A DNA stretch of 64,000 bases from positions 2,046,001 to 2,110,000 of the forward strand of contig NZ_CP074197.1 of the NCBI RefSeq assembly GCF_023921805.1. The letters are read 5' to 3'. Shown here piece after piece: positions 8,399-15,624 of the stretch (positions are counted from its first letter, which is position 1; the number at the start of each line of letters is the position of its first letter). The DNA is from Ruminococcus sp. FMBCY1. Lineage in GTDB: Bacteria; Bacillota; Clostridia; Oscillospirales; Acutalibacteraceae. The position numbers were made by a program, and so were the translations under genes. The notes under the pieces are model-generated. The model was given only the letters and a program-made list of their open reading frames with translations, searched no databases and was not told where the DNA came from.

Positions 8399-9424
8399 AT
8401 GGCAAAAGTAACTTGTGTTGATATTTCAGAATTTCAGCAAGGCATTAATTTTAACAAAATGAAAAATGACGGTATAAAAGCGGTCATTATAAGAGCAGGC
8501 TATGGCAGAGAAGCAAGTCAGAAAGACAGTATGTTTGAAAGCCACTACTACAACGCAAAAACCGCTGGTATGAAAATCGGTGTTTACTGGTACAGCTATG
8601 CCGACAGCGTTAGTGATGCTGAAAAAGAGGCAAAGACCTGCCTTGAATGCATTAATAACAAATCTCTTGATATGCCGATTTATTATGATTTGGAAGATAA
8701 TTCACAAACTAAACTCGGCAAAGCAAAACTTACAGAAATTGCGGAACGCTTTTGCGAAACGATCAAGAAAAGTAACTACAGAGCAGGTGTATATGCCAAT
8801 CTGAATTGGTTTAACAACTATCTTGATTATGATAAATTGAAGAGAAAATACAGTATTTGGCTTGCACAGTACAATGACAAAGCAGAGATTGACTGTGATA
8901 TTTGGCAGAATAGTTCAACAGGTCGTGTTAATGGATACAACGGCAGGCTTGATACTAACATTGTGTATGATGAGAGTCTTTTTAATTGTGCTGATAAGAA
9001 CACATCAGAAAAGCCAACGCTGACTTATCGTGTATTTGCTGATCACAAATGGTACAGCGAAGTAAAAGGTCTTAGCAACATAGCAGGAAGAAGCAAGCAG
9101 GCGATTTCTGCTATTGCTCTTAAGGTATCAAGAGGTAAAATTCGCTATCGTGTGCACTTGCTCAACGGTGACTGGTTGCCTTGGGTAACAGGTTACAACA
9201 TCAATGATAATCGAAACGGATTTGCAGGCATCAAGGAAAAAGTCATTGATGCCGTACAGGTCGAGTTTAGCGGCGTGAGCGACTTCAAGGCTACATACAG
9301 AGTGCGTAAGCAGGGTGCAGGCTTTTGGGATTGGCAGCATAATACAGAAAAAGACAGTAATCAGGACGGTTACGCAGGACTTCTCGGCACTAAAATTGAC
9401 GGTGTGCAGATTACTTTGACATAA
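8399..9424 (+). CDS. Phage endolysin, glycoside hydrolase family 25 lysozyme
   Basis: This 341-residue muramidase cleaves the N-acetylmuramic acid to N-acetylglucosamine bond of peptidoglycan. The GH25 domain covers about residues 1-200, with catalytic acids in VDIS (Asp8) and YYDLED (Asp97 and Glu99). The C-terminal ~130 residues contain two tryptophan-bearing repeats (HLLNGDWLPWVTGYN and KQGAGFWDWQHN) resembling clostridial hydrophobic wall-binding repeats. ATG 8399 follows GGAGGG; an upstream in-frame TTG has no spacing for a ribosome site. It precedes the holin, as in a lysis cassette. Confidence 0.93.
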   Translation: MAKVTCVDISEFQQGINFNKMKNDGIKAVIIRAGYGREASQKDSMFESHYYNAKTAGMKIGVYWYSYADSVSDAEKEAKTCLECINNKSLDMPIYYDLEDNSQTKLGKAKLTEIAERFCETIKKSNYRAGVYANLNWFNNYLDYDKLKRKYSIWLAQYNDKAEIDCDIWQNSSTGRVNGYNGRLDTNIVYDESLFNCADKNTSEKPTLTYRVFADHKWYSEVKGLSNIAGRSKQAISAIALKVSRGKIRYRVHLLNGDWLPWVTGYNINDNRNGFAGIKEKVIDAVQVEFSGVSDFKATYRVRKQGAGFWDWQHNTEKDSNQDGYAGLLGTKIDGVQITLT

Positions 9425-9442
9425 TTTTGGAGGTAAAATATT

Positions 9443-9712
9443 ATGACAAATGCAAATTTTATTAAACTTGCAGTATCAGAGGTAAACAAGTATGTGTTAA
9501 ATCATTTAGATAAGTCAGATGATACACCTGATTTTGACACTTTTGTGGTGTGGTCGTGTAAGACTTTGCAAAACCACAAATGCCTTATCAGCACAACATT
9601 ACACGACGGGATGTATTACGAATGCACGTACAATGGTGACAAAGGCGAAATGTATCTTGACGCATATAAAAAGTTTGAAAACAAAAAAATTATTTGCGAA
9701 AGTGAGGAATAA
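9443..9712 (+). CDS. DUF6275-like phage protein
   Basis: This 89-residue protein has a conserved core, FVVWSCKTLQNHKCLIST then DGMYYECTYNGDKGEMYLD, which matches my memory of the small DUF6275 family of clostridial and lactobacillal phages. Its function is unknown. GGAGGT precedes the ATG. It lies within the endolysin-holin interval. Confidence 0.75.
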   Translation: MTNANFIKLAVSEVNKYVLNHLDKSDDTPDFDTFVVWSCKTLQNHKCLISTTLHDGMYYECTYNGDKGEMYLDAYKKFENKKIICESEE

Positions 9713-9717
9713 TTATT

Positions 9718-9972
9718 ATGATTTTAGCAGAAACAATTAACGGTATGGTGAGTGAGGACTACAAGGAAAGATTTATTGCAGAATATCAGCAGTTAGTAAT
9801 CCGTTATAAGGGATTGAAGAAAATGCTTGATAATTGGGATAAGGGAGAACTATCTTTCGTTCCGACTTGTCCACGCAGCACATATAATATGCAGATTAAA
9901 TCAATGGCAGACTATATTGCCGTACTTGAGGCGAGGGCGGTTATGGAAGGTATCAATTTGTGGGAGGTATAA
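9718..9972 (+). CDS. Small phage protein, crAss001_48-related family
   Basis: This 84-residue helical protein has the pattern DYKERFIAEYQQL.IRYKGLKKML followed by FVPTCPRSTYNMQ. It resembles a widespread family of small gut-phage proteins named after a crAss001 gene product. No function is known. It is 5 bp downstream of the DUF6275 gene and 4 bp upstream of the holin, so it is almost certainly co-transcribed with them. Confidence 0.7.
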   Translation: MILAETINGMVSEDYKERFIAEYQQLVIRYKGLKKMLDNWDKGELSFVPTCPRSTYNMQIKSMADYIAVLEARAVMEGINLWEV

Positions 9973-9976
9973 AACA

Positions 9977-10180
9977 ATGAAAGACAATTTTAAAAAATGG
10001 ATAAAAGCTGCTGCCGTGCGTGCTATTAAGACTGTTGCTCAAACAGCTATTGCAACCATTGGCACAACAGCAATGATAAGAGAGGTTGATTGGGCAGTTG
10101 TATTGTCAACCAGTGCGTTGGCAGGTGTTCTATCTGTCCTTACAAGTATAGCAGGCTTGCCGGAGGTCGAGAGCAAATAA
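9977..10180 (+). CDS. Phage holin, r1t type
   Basis: This 67-residue membrane protein is predicted to form lesions that release the endolysin. A basic N-terminus (KDNFKKWIKAAAVRAIKT) leads into two hydrophobic segments (about residues 19-34 and 40-61) separated by a charged turn, and it ends in LPEVESK. This layout resembles the Lactococcus phage r1t holin family. ATG 9977 is preceded by GGAGGT. Here the holin follows the endolysin by about 550 bp, with two small genes between them. Confidence 0.85.
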   Translation: MKDNFKKWIKAAAVRAIKTVAQTAIATIGTTAMIREVDWAVVLSTSALAGVLSVLTSIAGLPEVESK

Positions 10181-10234
10181 ATTATTTTTCCCTTCATAAT
10201 AATGCCCCAAACATTAATATTATGGAGGTACAAA

Positions 10235-10999
10235 ATGAAAAGTTTTATAGGCTGGATAGGTGGCAAAAGTCATCTGAAAAATCAAATCATTTCGCTTATT
10301 CCTGCTGAGTGCGAGCGTTACATAGAGGTATGCGGCGGAGCAGGCTGGGTGCTTTTTGGAAAAAATAAAATCAAAGGTCAAATGGAAGTGTTCAATGATA
10401 TTGACGGTGATTTGATTAATCTTTATCGTCAAATTAAGTATAATTGTTCACAATTGCAGTCTGAAATTGACTGGCTTCAATCCCGTGAATTATTTAATCA
10501 GTATCGCTATGAGATTGAAAATAAAATTGAGCTGTCTGACTTACAGAGAGCAGCCCGGTACTTATATCTTATAAAGTGCAGCTTTGACAGTAATCGAAGT
10601 TCGTTTGCTACAGCTGCGAAAACGATAATCAACATAATTGATGATCTTCCTGCTTATCAAGCAAGGCTGAAAAATGTTATAATAGAAAACAGGGATTTTG
10701 AATCACTTATTAAAACATATGACCGTGAAAAAGCTGTGTTCTATATAGATCCGCCATATGTAGCCTCAGAACGCTATTATAACAAAAAATATGTAAGCTT
10801 TAATAATGGTGACCATATCCGTTTAAATGCCGTTTTAAAGGCGATTAAAGGGCGTTTTATACTATCTTATAATGATTGTGATTTTATCAGAAATCTTTAC
10901 AAAGATTATAACATTAGAAACATAAGCAGGCATAACTTACTGCCTGTAACAAATGAAAATCGTGCAGAATTCAAAGAAGTTATAATAACAAATTACTAA
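10235..10999 (+). CDS. Phage DNA adenine methyltransferase (Dam / D12 class)
   Basis: This 254-residue enzyme is predicted to transfer a methyl group from S-adenosylmethionine to the N6 of adenine. It carries the N-terminal FIGWIGGKSHL motif, EVCGGAGWVLF (cofactor binding), and the catalytic YIDPPY (DPPY at residues 172-175). ATG 10235 follows GGAGGT. No cognate restriction gene is in view, so it is probably an orphan phage methylase protecting phage DNA or affecting regulation. GATC specificity is plausible for the class but not shown. Its stop overlaps a TTACTAA/TTAGTAA palindrome. Confidence 0.9.
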   Translation: MKSFIGWIGGKSHLKNQIISLIPAECERYIEVCGGAGWVLFGKNKIKGQMEVFNDIDGDLINLYRQIKYNCSQLQSEIDWLQSRELFNQYRYEIENKIELSDLQRAARYLYLIKCSFDSNRSSFATAAKTIINIIDDLPAYQARLKNVIIENRDFESLIKTYDREKAVFYIDPPYVASERYYNKKYVSFNNGDHIRLNAVLKAIKGRFILSYNDCDFIRNLYKDYNIRNISRHNLLPVTNENRAEFKEVIITNY

Positions 11000-11029
11000 A
11001 TTAGTAATAATATTACATATTTATGTAAA

Positions 11030-11070
11030 TAATAACGCTTTAAGGTATTATGTTACTTGGGGCGTTATTA
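11030..11070 (+). promoter_or_regulatory. Hairpin reaching the start codon of the HTH gene
   Basis: A perfect 9-bp stem pairs TAATAACGC (11030-11038) with GCGTTATTA (11062-11070). The last base is the A of the regulator's ATG. In RNA this would hold the weak ribosome site next to the start codon; in DNA it could be an operator. Confidence 0.5.
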
Positions 11071-11339
11071 TGATTAAGATCCATTTATCTACTATTCTTG
11101 GCAAATATCGCATGACACAAGCAGAATTGGCGAGGAAAACAGGTATCAGACCTGCAACTATCTGCGACATTTATAATGAAATGTGTGATAGAATTAATCT
11201 TGAACATTTGGATAGAATATGCGAGGTTCTGAACTGTGATATTTCAGAATTGCTCGAATATCAACCAAATAAGATTAAAAAAACAGGTAAAGATCTTATT
11301 GTAGAAGCAAATGGAAACAGAAAAATGAATAAAAAATGA
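11070..11339 (+). CDS. Small XRE/Cro-type HTH transcription regulator
   Basis: This 89-residue protein is almost entirely one Cro/C1-type helix-turn-helix: LGKYRMTQAELARKTGIRPATICDIYN, then LDRICEVLNCDISELLEY. The last 25 residues form a basic tail. It probably acts as a phage repressor or Cro-like switch, although its place after the lysis genes and methylase is unusual. A strong terminator follows within a few bases, so it is the last gene of this plus-strand prophage unit. Confidence 0.88.
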   Translation: MIKIHLSTILGKYRMTQAELARKTGIRPATICDIYNEMCDRINLEHLDRICEVLNCDISELLEYQPNKIKKTGKDLIVEANGNRKMNKK

Positions 11340-11340
11340 A

Positions 11341-11382
11341 AATACCCACGCAGATTTGGATTTTCTGCGTGGGTATTTTTTT
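11341..11382 (+). terminator. Strong rho-independent terminator ending the prophage unit
   Basis: A 13-bp perfect stem (ATACCCACGCAGA with TCTGCGTGGGTAT) is followed by seven T's. It lies directly after the HTH gene stop. Confidence 0.93.
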
Positions 11383-11511
11383 GCAACATTATACATTTTT
11401 ACAAAAACGCACTTTTTGTATTTTATGCGAAAAGTTTTTTCATTTTGTGCGAAAAGCAACATTTATTTTTTAAATGCTTTGTTGCATCACTTTTTGTTTC
11501 TGTTTTGAATA

Positions 11512-11684
11512 GGTTTTATTATAAATGTTGGGGTAACAATAATAAATTCCGGTTTAACGCACAGATTAAGCTAAATAATTAAAAAAATAGGTCAAGCCTT
11601 TTTAAAGGTTGACCAAACTTTTATAATTTCTTGACTAAGTATTTCGCAAAACCATACTTCACTCCAACTATAATATGTGAAGTC
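11512..11684. mobile_element. Decayed ISL3-like ends (possible MITE)
   Basis: Bases 11512-11539 match, with only a few mismatches, the right terminal repeat of the complete ISL3 element at 38.2-39.6 kb; the shared core is ATAAATGTTGGGGTAACAA. A weaker inverted copy (ACTCCAACTATAATATG) ends near 11684. No transposase lies between them. The right end of this remnant is uncertain. Confidence 0.5.
11550..11656. repeat. Short, degenerate copy of the hairpin repeat family
   Basis: GGTTTAACGC (left) and GCAAAACCATA (right) resemble the terminal repeats of the 430-bp element. The interior holds a GGTCAAGCC...GGTTGACC hairpin followed by AAACTTTTATAAT, the same motif as in the larger copies. It is nested in the ISL3-like remnant. 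Confidence 0.55.
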
Positions 11685-11719
11685 ATTTTTTATCTCAATT
11701 TTACAGACAAAACAAAGCG

Positions 11720-11741
11720 GCCGCCATCGCAAGATGACGGC
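11720..11741. other. GC-rich hairpin with GCAA loop
   Basis: GCCGCCATC and GATGACGGC pair with one mismatch around a GCAA tetraloop. There is no T-run, so it is not a clear terminator. The rest of 11385-11848 holds no gene I can support. Confidence 0.45.
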
Positions 11742-11848
11742 TGATGAATTTTAAGCATTTATATTTTGACAGTATTCATTTATTTTGCAACTTAATAAGT
11801 AGAAAAACAATACTGTTTATATTTTAGAAACAGAACCCAAAATTTCTG

Positions 11849-12083
11849 TTAAGCATCGTTACTTTCCAAAAATCCATCTACATAAGCGTTAAACAGCTCT
11901 TCGCTTAATGAAAGTCTTAAAAGTTTTGTACCCTGAACCGCAAAATAGAAGGTGTCTTTATCTGTTATTGCTTTAAATAATGACTCTGTATTGTGCCAAT
12001 GCAACATTAGCAATGTTTTCCTTTAAAGTCTTATTATTTATTTCATTCTTTTCCTTAGGCGGTTTTTCCTTAAATAAACCCAT
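11849..12083 (-). pseudogene. Frameshifted small gene of unknown function
   Basis: On the minus strand a frame starts at 12083 after AAAGGAA and reads MGLFKEKPPKEKNEINNKTL, stopping after 36 codons. A second frame, shifted by one base, continues as NTESLFKAITDKDTFYFAVQ to a stop at 11849-11851. Read together they make one protein of about 78 residues with a coherent hydrophobic pattern. The downstream piece also has its own ATG with an AAGGA sequence nearby, so two coupled ORFs cannot be excluded. Confidence 0.5.
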
Positions 12084-12158
12084 TGCATATTTCCTTTTCG
12101 TTAATAAAAATGAATTTATCAAACTGACAAATGTAGATTTATAAAAAACTGTTGATAA

Positions 12159-13634
12159 TTATTTCTTTTCCTCTGCCATTTCCTTAATAATGTCGGCAAC
12201 AAGTTCACGCTCATCCATATGGTATTTTACGCCTTTGATTTCCTGATAGTCCTCATGACCTTTGCCCGCAAGAACGATAATATCGCCGTCCTGTGCGTTT
12301 TCCATACAATATCTTATTGCGTCCTTACGATTAGGAACAACTACATATTTACCGTCTGTCTTTGCAAGACCTGTCTTGATGTCCTCGATAATATCCATAA
12401 CATCTTCAAAACGGGAGTTATCCTCTGTGATTACGGAGAGGTCGGAAAGTCTGCCCGAAGTTTCGCCCATTTCGTATCTTCTCACCTTTGGACGGTTGCC
12501 GCCTGCGCCAAACATTGTAATAAGGCGGTTAGGTTTATAAAGTCGGAGTGTTGAAAGCACATTTTCCATAGAAAGTGCGTTATGAGCGTAATCTATTATA
12601 AGCGAATAGTTGCCCGGTACGGGTACAGGTTCAACTCTGCCTTTAACCTTTGCTTTGTGAAGACCCTCGACAATAGCTTTGTCGGGAATATCAAAGAAAG
12701 ATACGGCACTGATTGCGGCAAGCGCATTATAAACATTAAATTTACCGGGGATATTTACATCAAGAGAAAGTTTCTTTTTTCCGCTTAATTCAAAGTGAAC
12801 GCCGATAAATCCGTTTTCAAATAATAAATGTTCATCAGACGCAACAAAGTCGGCTTTATTTGAGAAACCGAATGTTACAGGTTTTTCAACTGCAAGTTTT
12901 GTGATTTCGGTAAATTTTTCATCGTCAATATTTCCGGCAGAGTGTCTGCACTGTCCGAAAAGCAGACTTTTACAGTAAAGATATTCAGCCATATCCTTAT
13001 GTTCAACACCGCCGATATGGTCGTGTGAAAAGTTTGTAAATATGCCTACATCAAATGTAATATCAGCAAGTCTGTAATGCTTTAAGCCGATTGAGCTTGC
13101 CTCAATAACCATAGCTTTACAGCCGCACTCAAGCATATCGTGCATAGCTTTTTGAATTTCGTATGATTCCGGGGTTGTGTTGTCTGTTTTTACAACTTTT
13201 CCGTCATATAAAATACCGAGAGTGCCGATTGTGCCTGTTTTGATTCCTGCACATTCAAGAATAGATGCAATCATGGCGGTTGTGGTTGTTTTGCCTTTTG
13301 TACCTGTAATTGCAATGGTCTTTAGTTTTTCGGCGGGTCTGCCAAAAAACTCGGCGCTGATATACGCAAGTGCTTTTCGTGTGTTTTCCACTTTAATAAC
13401 CGCAACATTCTTCGGCACATCGAATGAAAGGTCATCACTTATTATAAGGGCAGCGGCGCCTTTTTCAACAGCGGATTGCGCATACTTGTGACCGTCGGAT
13501 GTGTATCCCTTAAGACATACGAAAGCTGTACCGTCGGTAACTTTTCGGGAATCATATATAATATCGGTTATTTCGGGATTGCCGTCATTTATTACGGTAT
13601 ATTCAATGTTTGCAAGTAAATTACTTAGTTTCAT
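12159..13634 (-). CDS. murE: UDP-N-acetylmuramyl tripeptide synthase (MurE family)
   Basis: This 491-residue cytoplasmic ligase adds the third residue to UDP-MurNAc-L-Ala-D-Glu using ATP. The P-loop GTKGKTTTT is at residues 111-119, the central domain has the likely carbamylated lysine in YCKSLLF (Lys222), and the C-terminal domain has IIDYAHNALSMENVL and GAGGNRPKVRR. The substrate motif is DNSR (405-408) rather than the DNPR of meso-diaminopimelate enzymes, so the amino acid added is uncertain. GGAGTG precedes the ATG. It stands alone, outside a cell-wall (dcw) cluster, and may be a second MurE. Confidence 0.88.
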   Translation of the reverse strand: MKLSNLLANIEYTVINDGNPEITDIIYDSRKVTDGTAFVCLKGYTSDGHKYAQSAVEKGAAALIISDDLSFDVPKNVAVIKVENTRKALAYISAEFFGRPAEKLKTIAITGTKGKTTTTAMIASILECAGIKTGTIGTLGILYDGKVVKTDNTTPESYEIQKAMHDMLECGCKAMVIEASSIGLKHYRLADITFDVGIFTNFSHDHIGGVEHKDMAEYLYCKSLLFGQCRHSAGNIDDEKFTEITKLAVEKPVTFGFSNKADFVASDEHLLFENGFIGVHFELSGKKKLSLDVNIPGKFNVYNALAAISAVSFFDIPDKAIVEGLHKAKVKGRVEPVPVPGNYSLIIDYAHNALSMENVLSTLRLYKPNRLITMFGAGGNRPKVRRYEMGETSGRLSDLSVITEDNSRFEDVMDIIEDIKTGLAKTDGKYVVVPNRKDAIRYCMENAQDGDIIVLAGKGHEDYQEIKGVKYHMDERELVADIIKEMAEEKK

Positions 13635-13672
13635 AATAAATTCACTCCGTTTTTAGTTGTGATTACTATTAC

Positions 13673-13701
13673 ATTATAACAATTCAGGGAAAATAATACA
13701 A
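13673..13701 (-). promoter_or_regulatory. Predicted promoter of the murE paralogue
   Basis: On the minus strand, TTGTAT (13701-13696) and TATAAT (13678-13673) are separated by 17 bp, about 40 bp upstream of the start codon. Confidence 0.55.
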
Positions 13702-14014
13702 CAATAATAATGAATTTTTTTGGAGTGTGTTTATTGTGCGAAAAGGCTTATTTTATCTGTTGGTGAAAATTACCTAAAAAGCACCTATGTAAACGAAAAT
13801 ATGTGCATTTAGCTGATAAGAAACGAATTTAAGTAATTTACGAAAATAAAACGATAATCTCCAAATGAACAAGTTGCACAAAGATAATATTGTTATTATT
13901 AACAAAAAGCCAGAGATAATTTTGTAAATAAAATCAAAATTTCAAAATTTAACTTGCAAAATGTACAAAAATAATTTAAAGTTTTAACACTCTGTATAAA
14001 AAGTACAAAGGTAG
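13702..14014. other. AT-rich non-coding interval
   Basis: About 310 bp between the divergent murE and maltodextrin-operon promoters. I see no ORF with a ribosome site, no strong hairpin and no recognisable operator, only AT-rich sequence. Confidence 0.5.
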
Positions 14015-14043
14015 TTGCAATTTGTATGATTTTTTGGTATCAT
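14015..14043 (+). promoter_or_regulatory. Predicted promoter of the maltodextrin transport operon
   Basis: TTGCAA (14015-14020) and TATCAT (14038-14043) have a 17-bp spacer. A small GGACAG/CTGTCC hairpin (14057-14073) follows in the ~85-nt leader. No convincing catabolite (cre) site was seen. Confidence 0.5.
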
Positions 14044-14128
14044 AAATGTAGTGAAAGGACAGAGGGACTGTCCTCACATCATTCAAACGGAATGAAAGTT
14101 TATATTTTATGAAAGAAGGAAATATCCG

Positions 14129-15418
14129 ATGAAAAAGATTTTTGCCGTTCTTTTGGCAAGTATGATGGCTGCTACAGCACTTGTTGGCTGCGGCGGTTCA
14201 GGTGACAGCAGTACAGCTTCAAAAACAGAATCAAATGGTAACGGTGCTTCTGCAACAAGCAGCGACTTTGGTGACGAAGACAACATTACACTTAAAGTAT
14301 GGGCTCCTGATAAGGCAGTTTCTACTTTTGAAAAAGAGTGCGAAGCATTCAAGGCTCTTTATCCGGACAAGAAGATTGATATTACAGTAGTTGCTCAGAC
14401 TGAGAAAGATGCTGCTACAAACCTTCTTAACGATGCCTCAGCTGCTGCCGATGTATTCGGTTTCGCAAGTGACCAGCTCAACAAGCTTCAGACAGCAGGC
14501 GTTATTGCACAGGCTGCTTATGCTGATGATATTTCTAAGAGAGACACAGCAGAGTCAGTTTCAGCTGCAACACTCGACGGTAAGATTTACGCTTATCCGG
14601 AAACAGGTGATAACGGTTACTACCTCGTATATGATAAGTCAGTAGTTTCTGACGAGCAGGCAGGCAGATTTGAGGATGTCCTCGAAGCTTGTAAGGCCGG
14701 AGGTAAGAAGTTCATCATGAACGCAGGTGACGGCTACTACGCATGTATGTTCACATTCACAGGCGGTCTTAAGACCGATGGCCTTGAGGATGACGGCATT
14801 ACTCAGAAGTACACAGATTATGATGAGGCCGAGGTAGTTTCAACACTCCAGGCTTTCTCAAAGCTTATACACGACTATAAGGGTACATTCCAGTCACTTT
14901 CAACAGACGCTATTTCTTCCGGTTTCGCACAGAAGTCTTGCGGTGCCGGTATCGACGGTTCTTGGAACACAGTTTCTAACAAGGAAGCTCTTGGCGACAA
15001 CTTCGGTGCAGCTAAGCTCCCAACAATCGATGTAAACGGCGAAGCTAAGCAGATAATTTCAATGCTCGGTTACAAGCTCGTCGGTGTAAACGCATCTTCT
15101 AAGTTCCCGCGTTCAGCTCAGATCCTTGCTAACTATCTCACAGGCGAAGAGTGCCAGAGAGAAAGAGCTACAGAGCTCGGTTGGGGTCCTTCAAACCAGA
15201 CTGTAAACGGTGAAGAAGTTGTTACAGGCAGTGCAGTACTTACAGCTATTGCTGAGCAGGGTAAGTTCGCTGTACCACAGGTAAGTATAGCTTCAACATT
15301 CTGGGATCCAAATGCAAACCTCGGTAACAAGCTCATTGCTGACGAAACAGATCCTTCAAACGCTGACTTCTTCAAGCAGTTACTCACAGACACAATCGCA
15401 AACGTAAGAGACGAATAA
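14129..15418 (+). CDS. malE: Maltodextrin-type sugar-binding lipoprotein of an ABC transporter
   Basis: This 429-residue extracellular solute-binding protein has lipobox LVGC (Cys21) and a Ser/Thr/Gly-rich linker to about residue 48. The MalE-like domain opens with ITLKVWAPDKAVSTFEKECEAF and includes TLDGKIYAYPETGDNGYYLVYDK and GIDGSWNTVSNKEALG. It probably delivers malto-oligosaccharides to the two permeases downstream; substrate is inferred from family and from the amylase gene nearby. Its codons are biased (CTT, CTC, AAG), as in a highly expressed gene. A hairpin follows the stop, a common way to keep binding-protein mRNA in excess. Confidence 0.88.
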   Translation: MKKIFAVLLASMMAATALVGCGGSGDSSTASKTESNGNGASATSSDFGDEDNITLKVWAPDKAVSTFEKECEAFKALYPDKKIDITVVAQTEKDAATNLLNDASAAADVFGFASDQLNKLQTAGVIAQAAYADDISKRDTAESVSAATLDGKIYAYPETGDNGYYLVYDKSVVSDEQAGRFEDVLEACKAGGKKFIMNAGDGYYACMFTFTGGLKTDGLEDDGITQKYTDYDEAEVVSTLQAFSKLIHDYKGTFQSLSTDAISSGFAQKSCGAGIDGSWNTVSNKEALGDNFGAAKLPTIDVNGEAKQIISMLGYKLVGVNASSKFPRSAQILANYLTGEECQRERATELGWGPSNQTVNGEEVVTGSAVLTAIAEQGKFAVPQVSIASTFWDPNANLGNKLIADETDPSNADFFKQLLTDTIANVRDE

Positions 15419-15452
15419 TTTTAGTTTTCAAAATAAATCTTCTCATACTCGT

Positions 15453-15478
15453 GGGGCTCTCAAGTAGCTGAGAGCCCC
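15453..15478 (+). terminator. Stable hairpin after the binding-protein gene
   Basis: A perfect 10-bp stem, GGGGCTCTCA / TGAGAGCCCC, has a 6-nt loop and no real T-run. It more likely stabilises the binding-protein mRNA, or partly terminates, than acts as a full terminator, since the permease genes follow in the same direction. Confidence 0.6.
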
Positions 15479-15492
15479 ATTGAGTGAAAACT

Positions 15493-15591
15493 CGTTATCA
15501 ATGTCGCAGACATTGTAATTAATTTACACCAAACTACTAATGTATTTATGATGCTAATTGATAACGCAGAATATATTATTAGTTTGGTGTA
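15493..15591 (+). promoter_or_regulatory. Interleaved inverted repeats before the first permease gene
   Basis: CGTTATCAAT (15493-15502) is complementary to ATTGATAACG (15557-15566), and TACACCAAACTA (15525-15536) is complementary to TAGTTTGGTGTA (15580-15591). The pairs interleave (a, b, a', b'), so they form either a pseudoknot or alternative folds. A further 7-bp hairpin, CAATGTC-GCA-GACATTG (15499-15515), competes with the first arm. The element ends about 33 nt before the malF start. Confidence 0.6.
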
Positions 15592-15624
15592 GGTTTTGCA
15601 AACTATTTTAAGGAGAGCTTATTA

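Noticed and set aside
11385-12158. Prophage attachment site
   Set aside because: No integrase or left boundary is in the window, so no repeat pair can be tested.
15482-15522. Leader peptide from GTG near 15485 before malF
   Set aside because: It has only 12 codons and no ribosome site.
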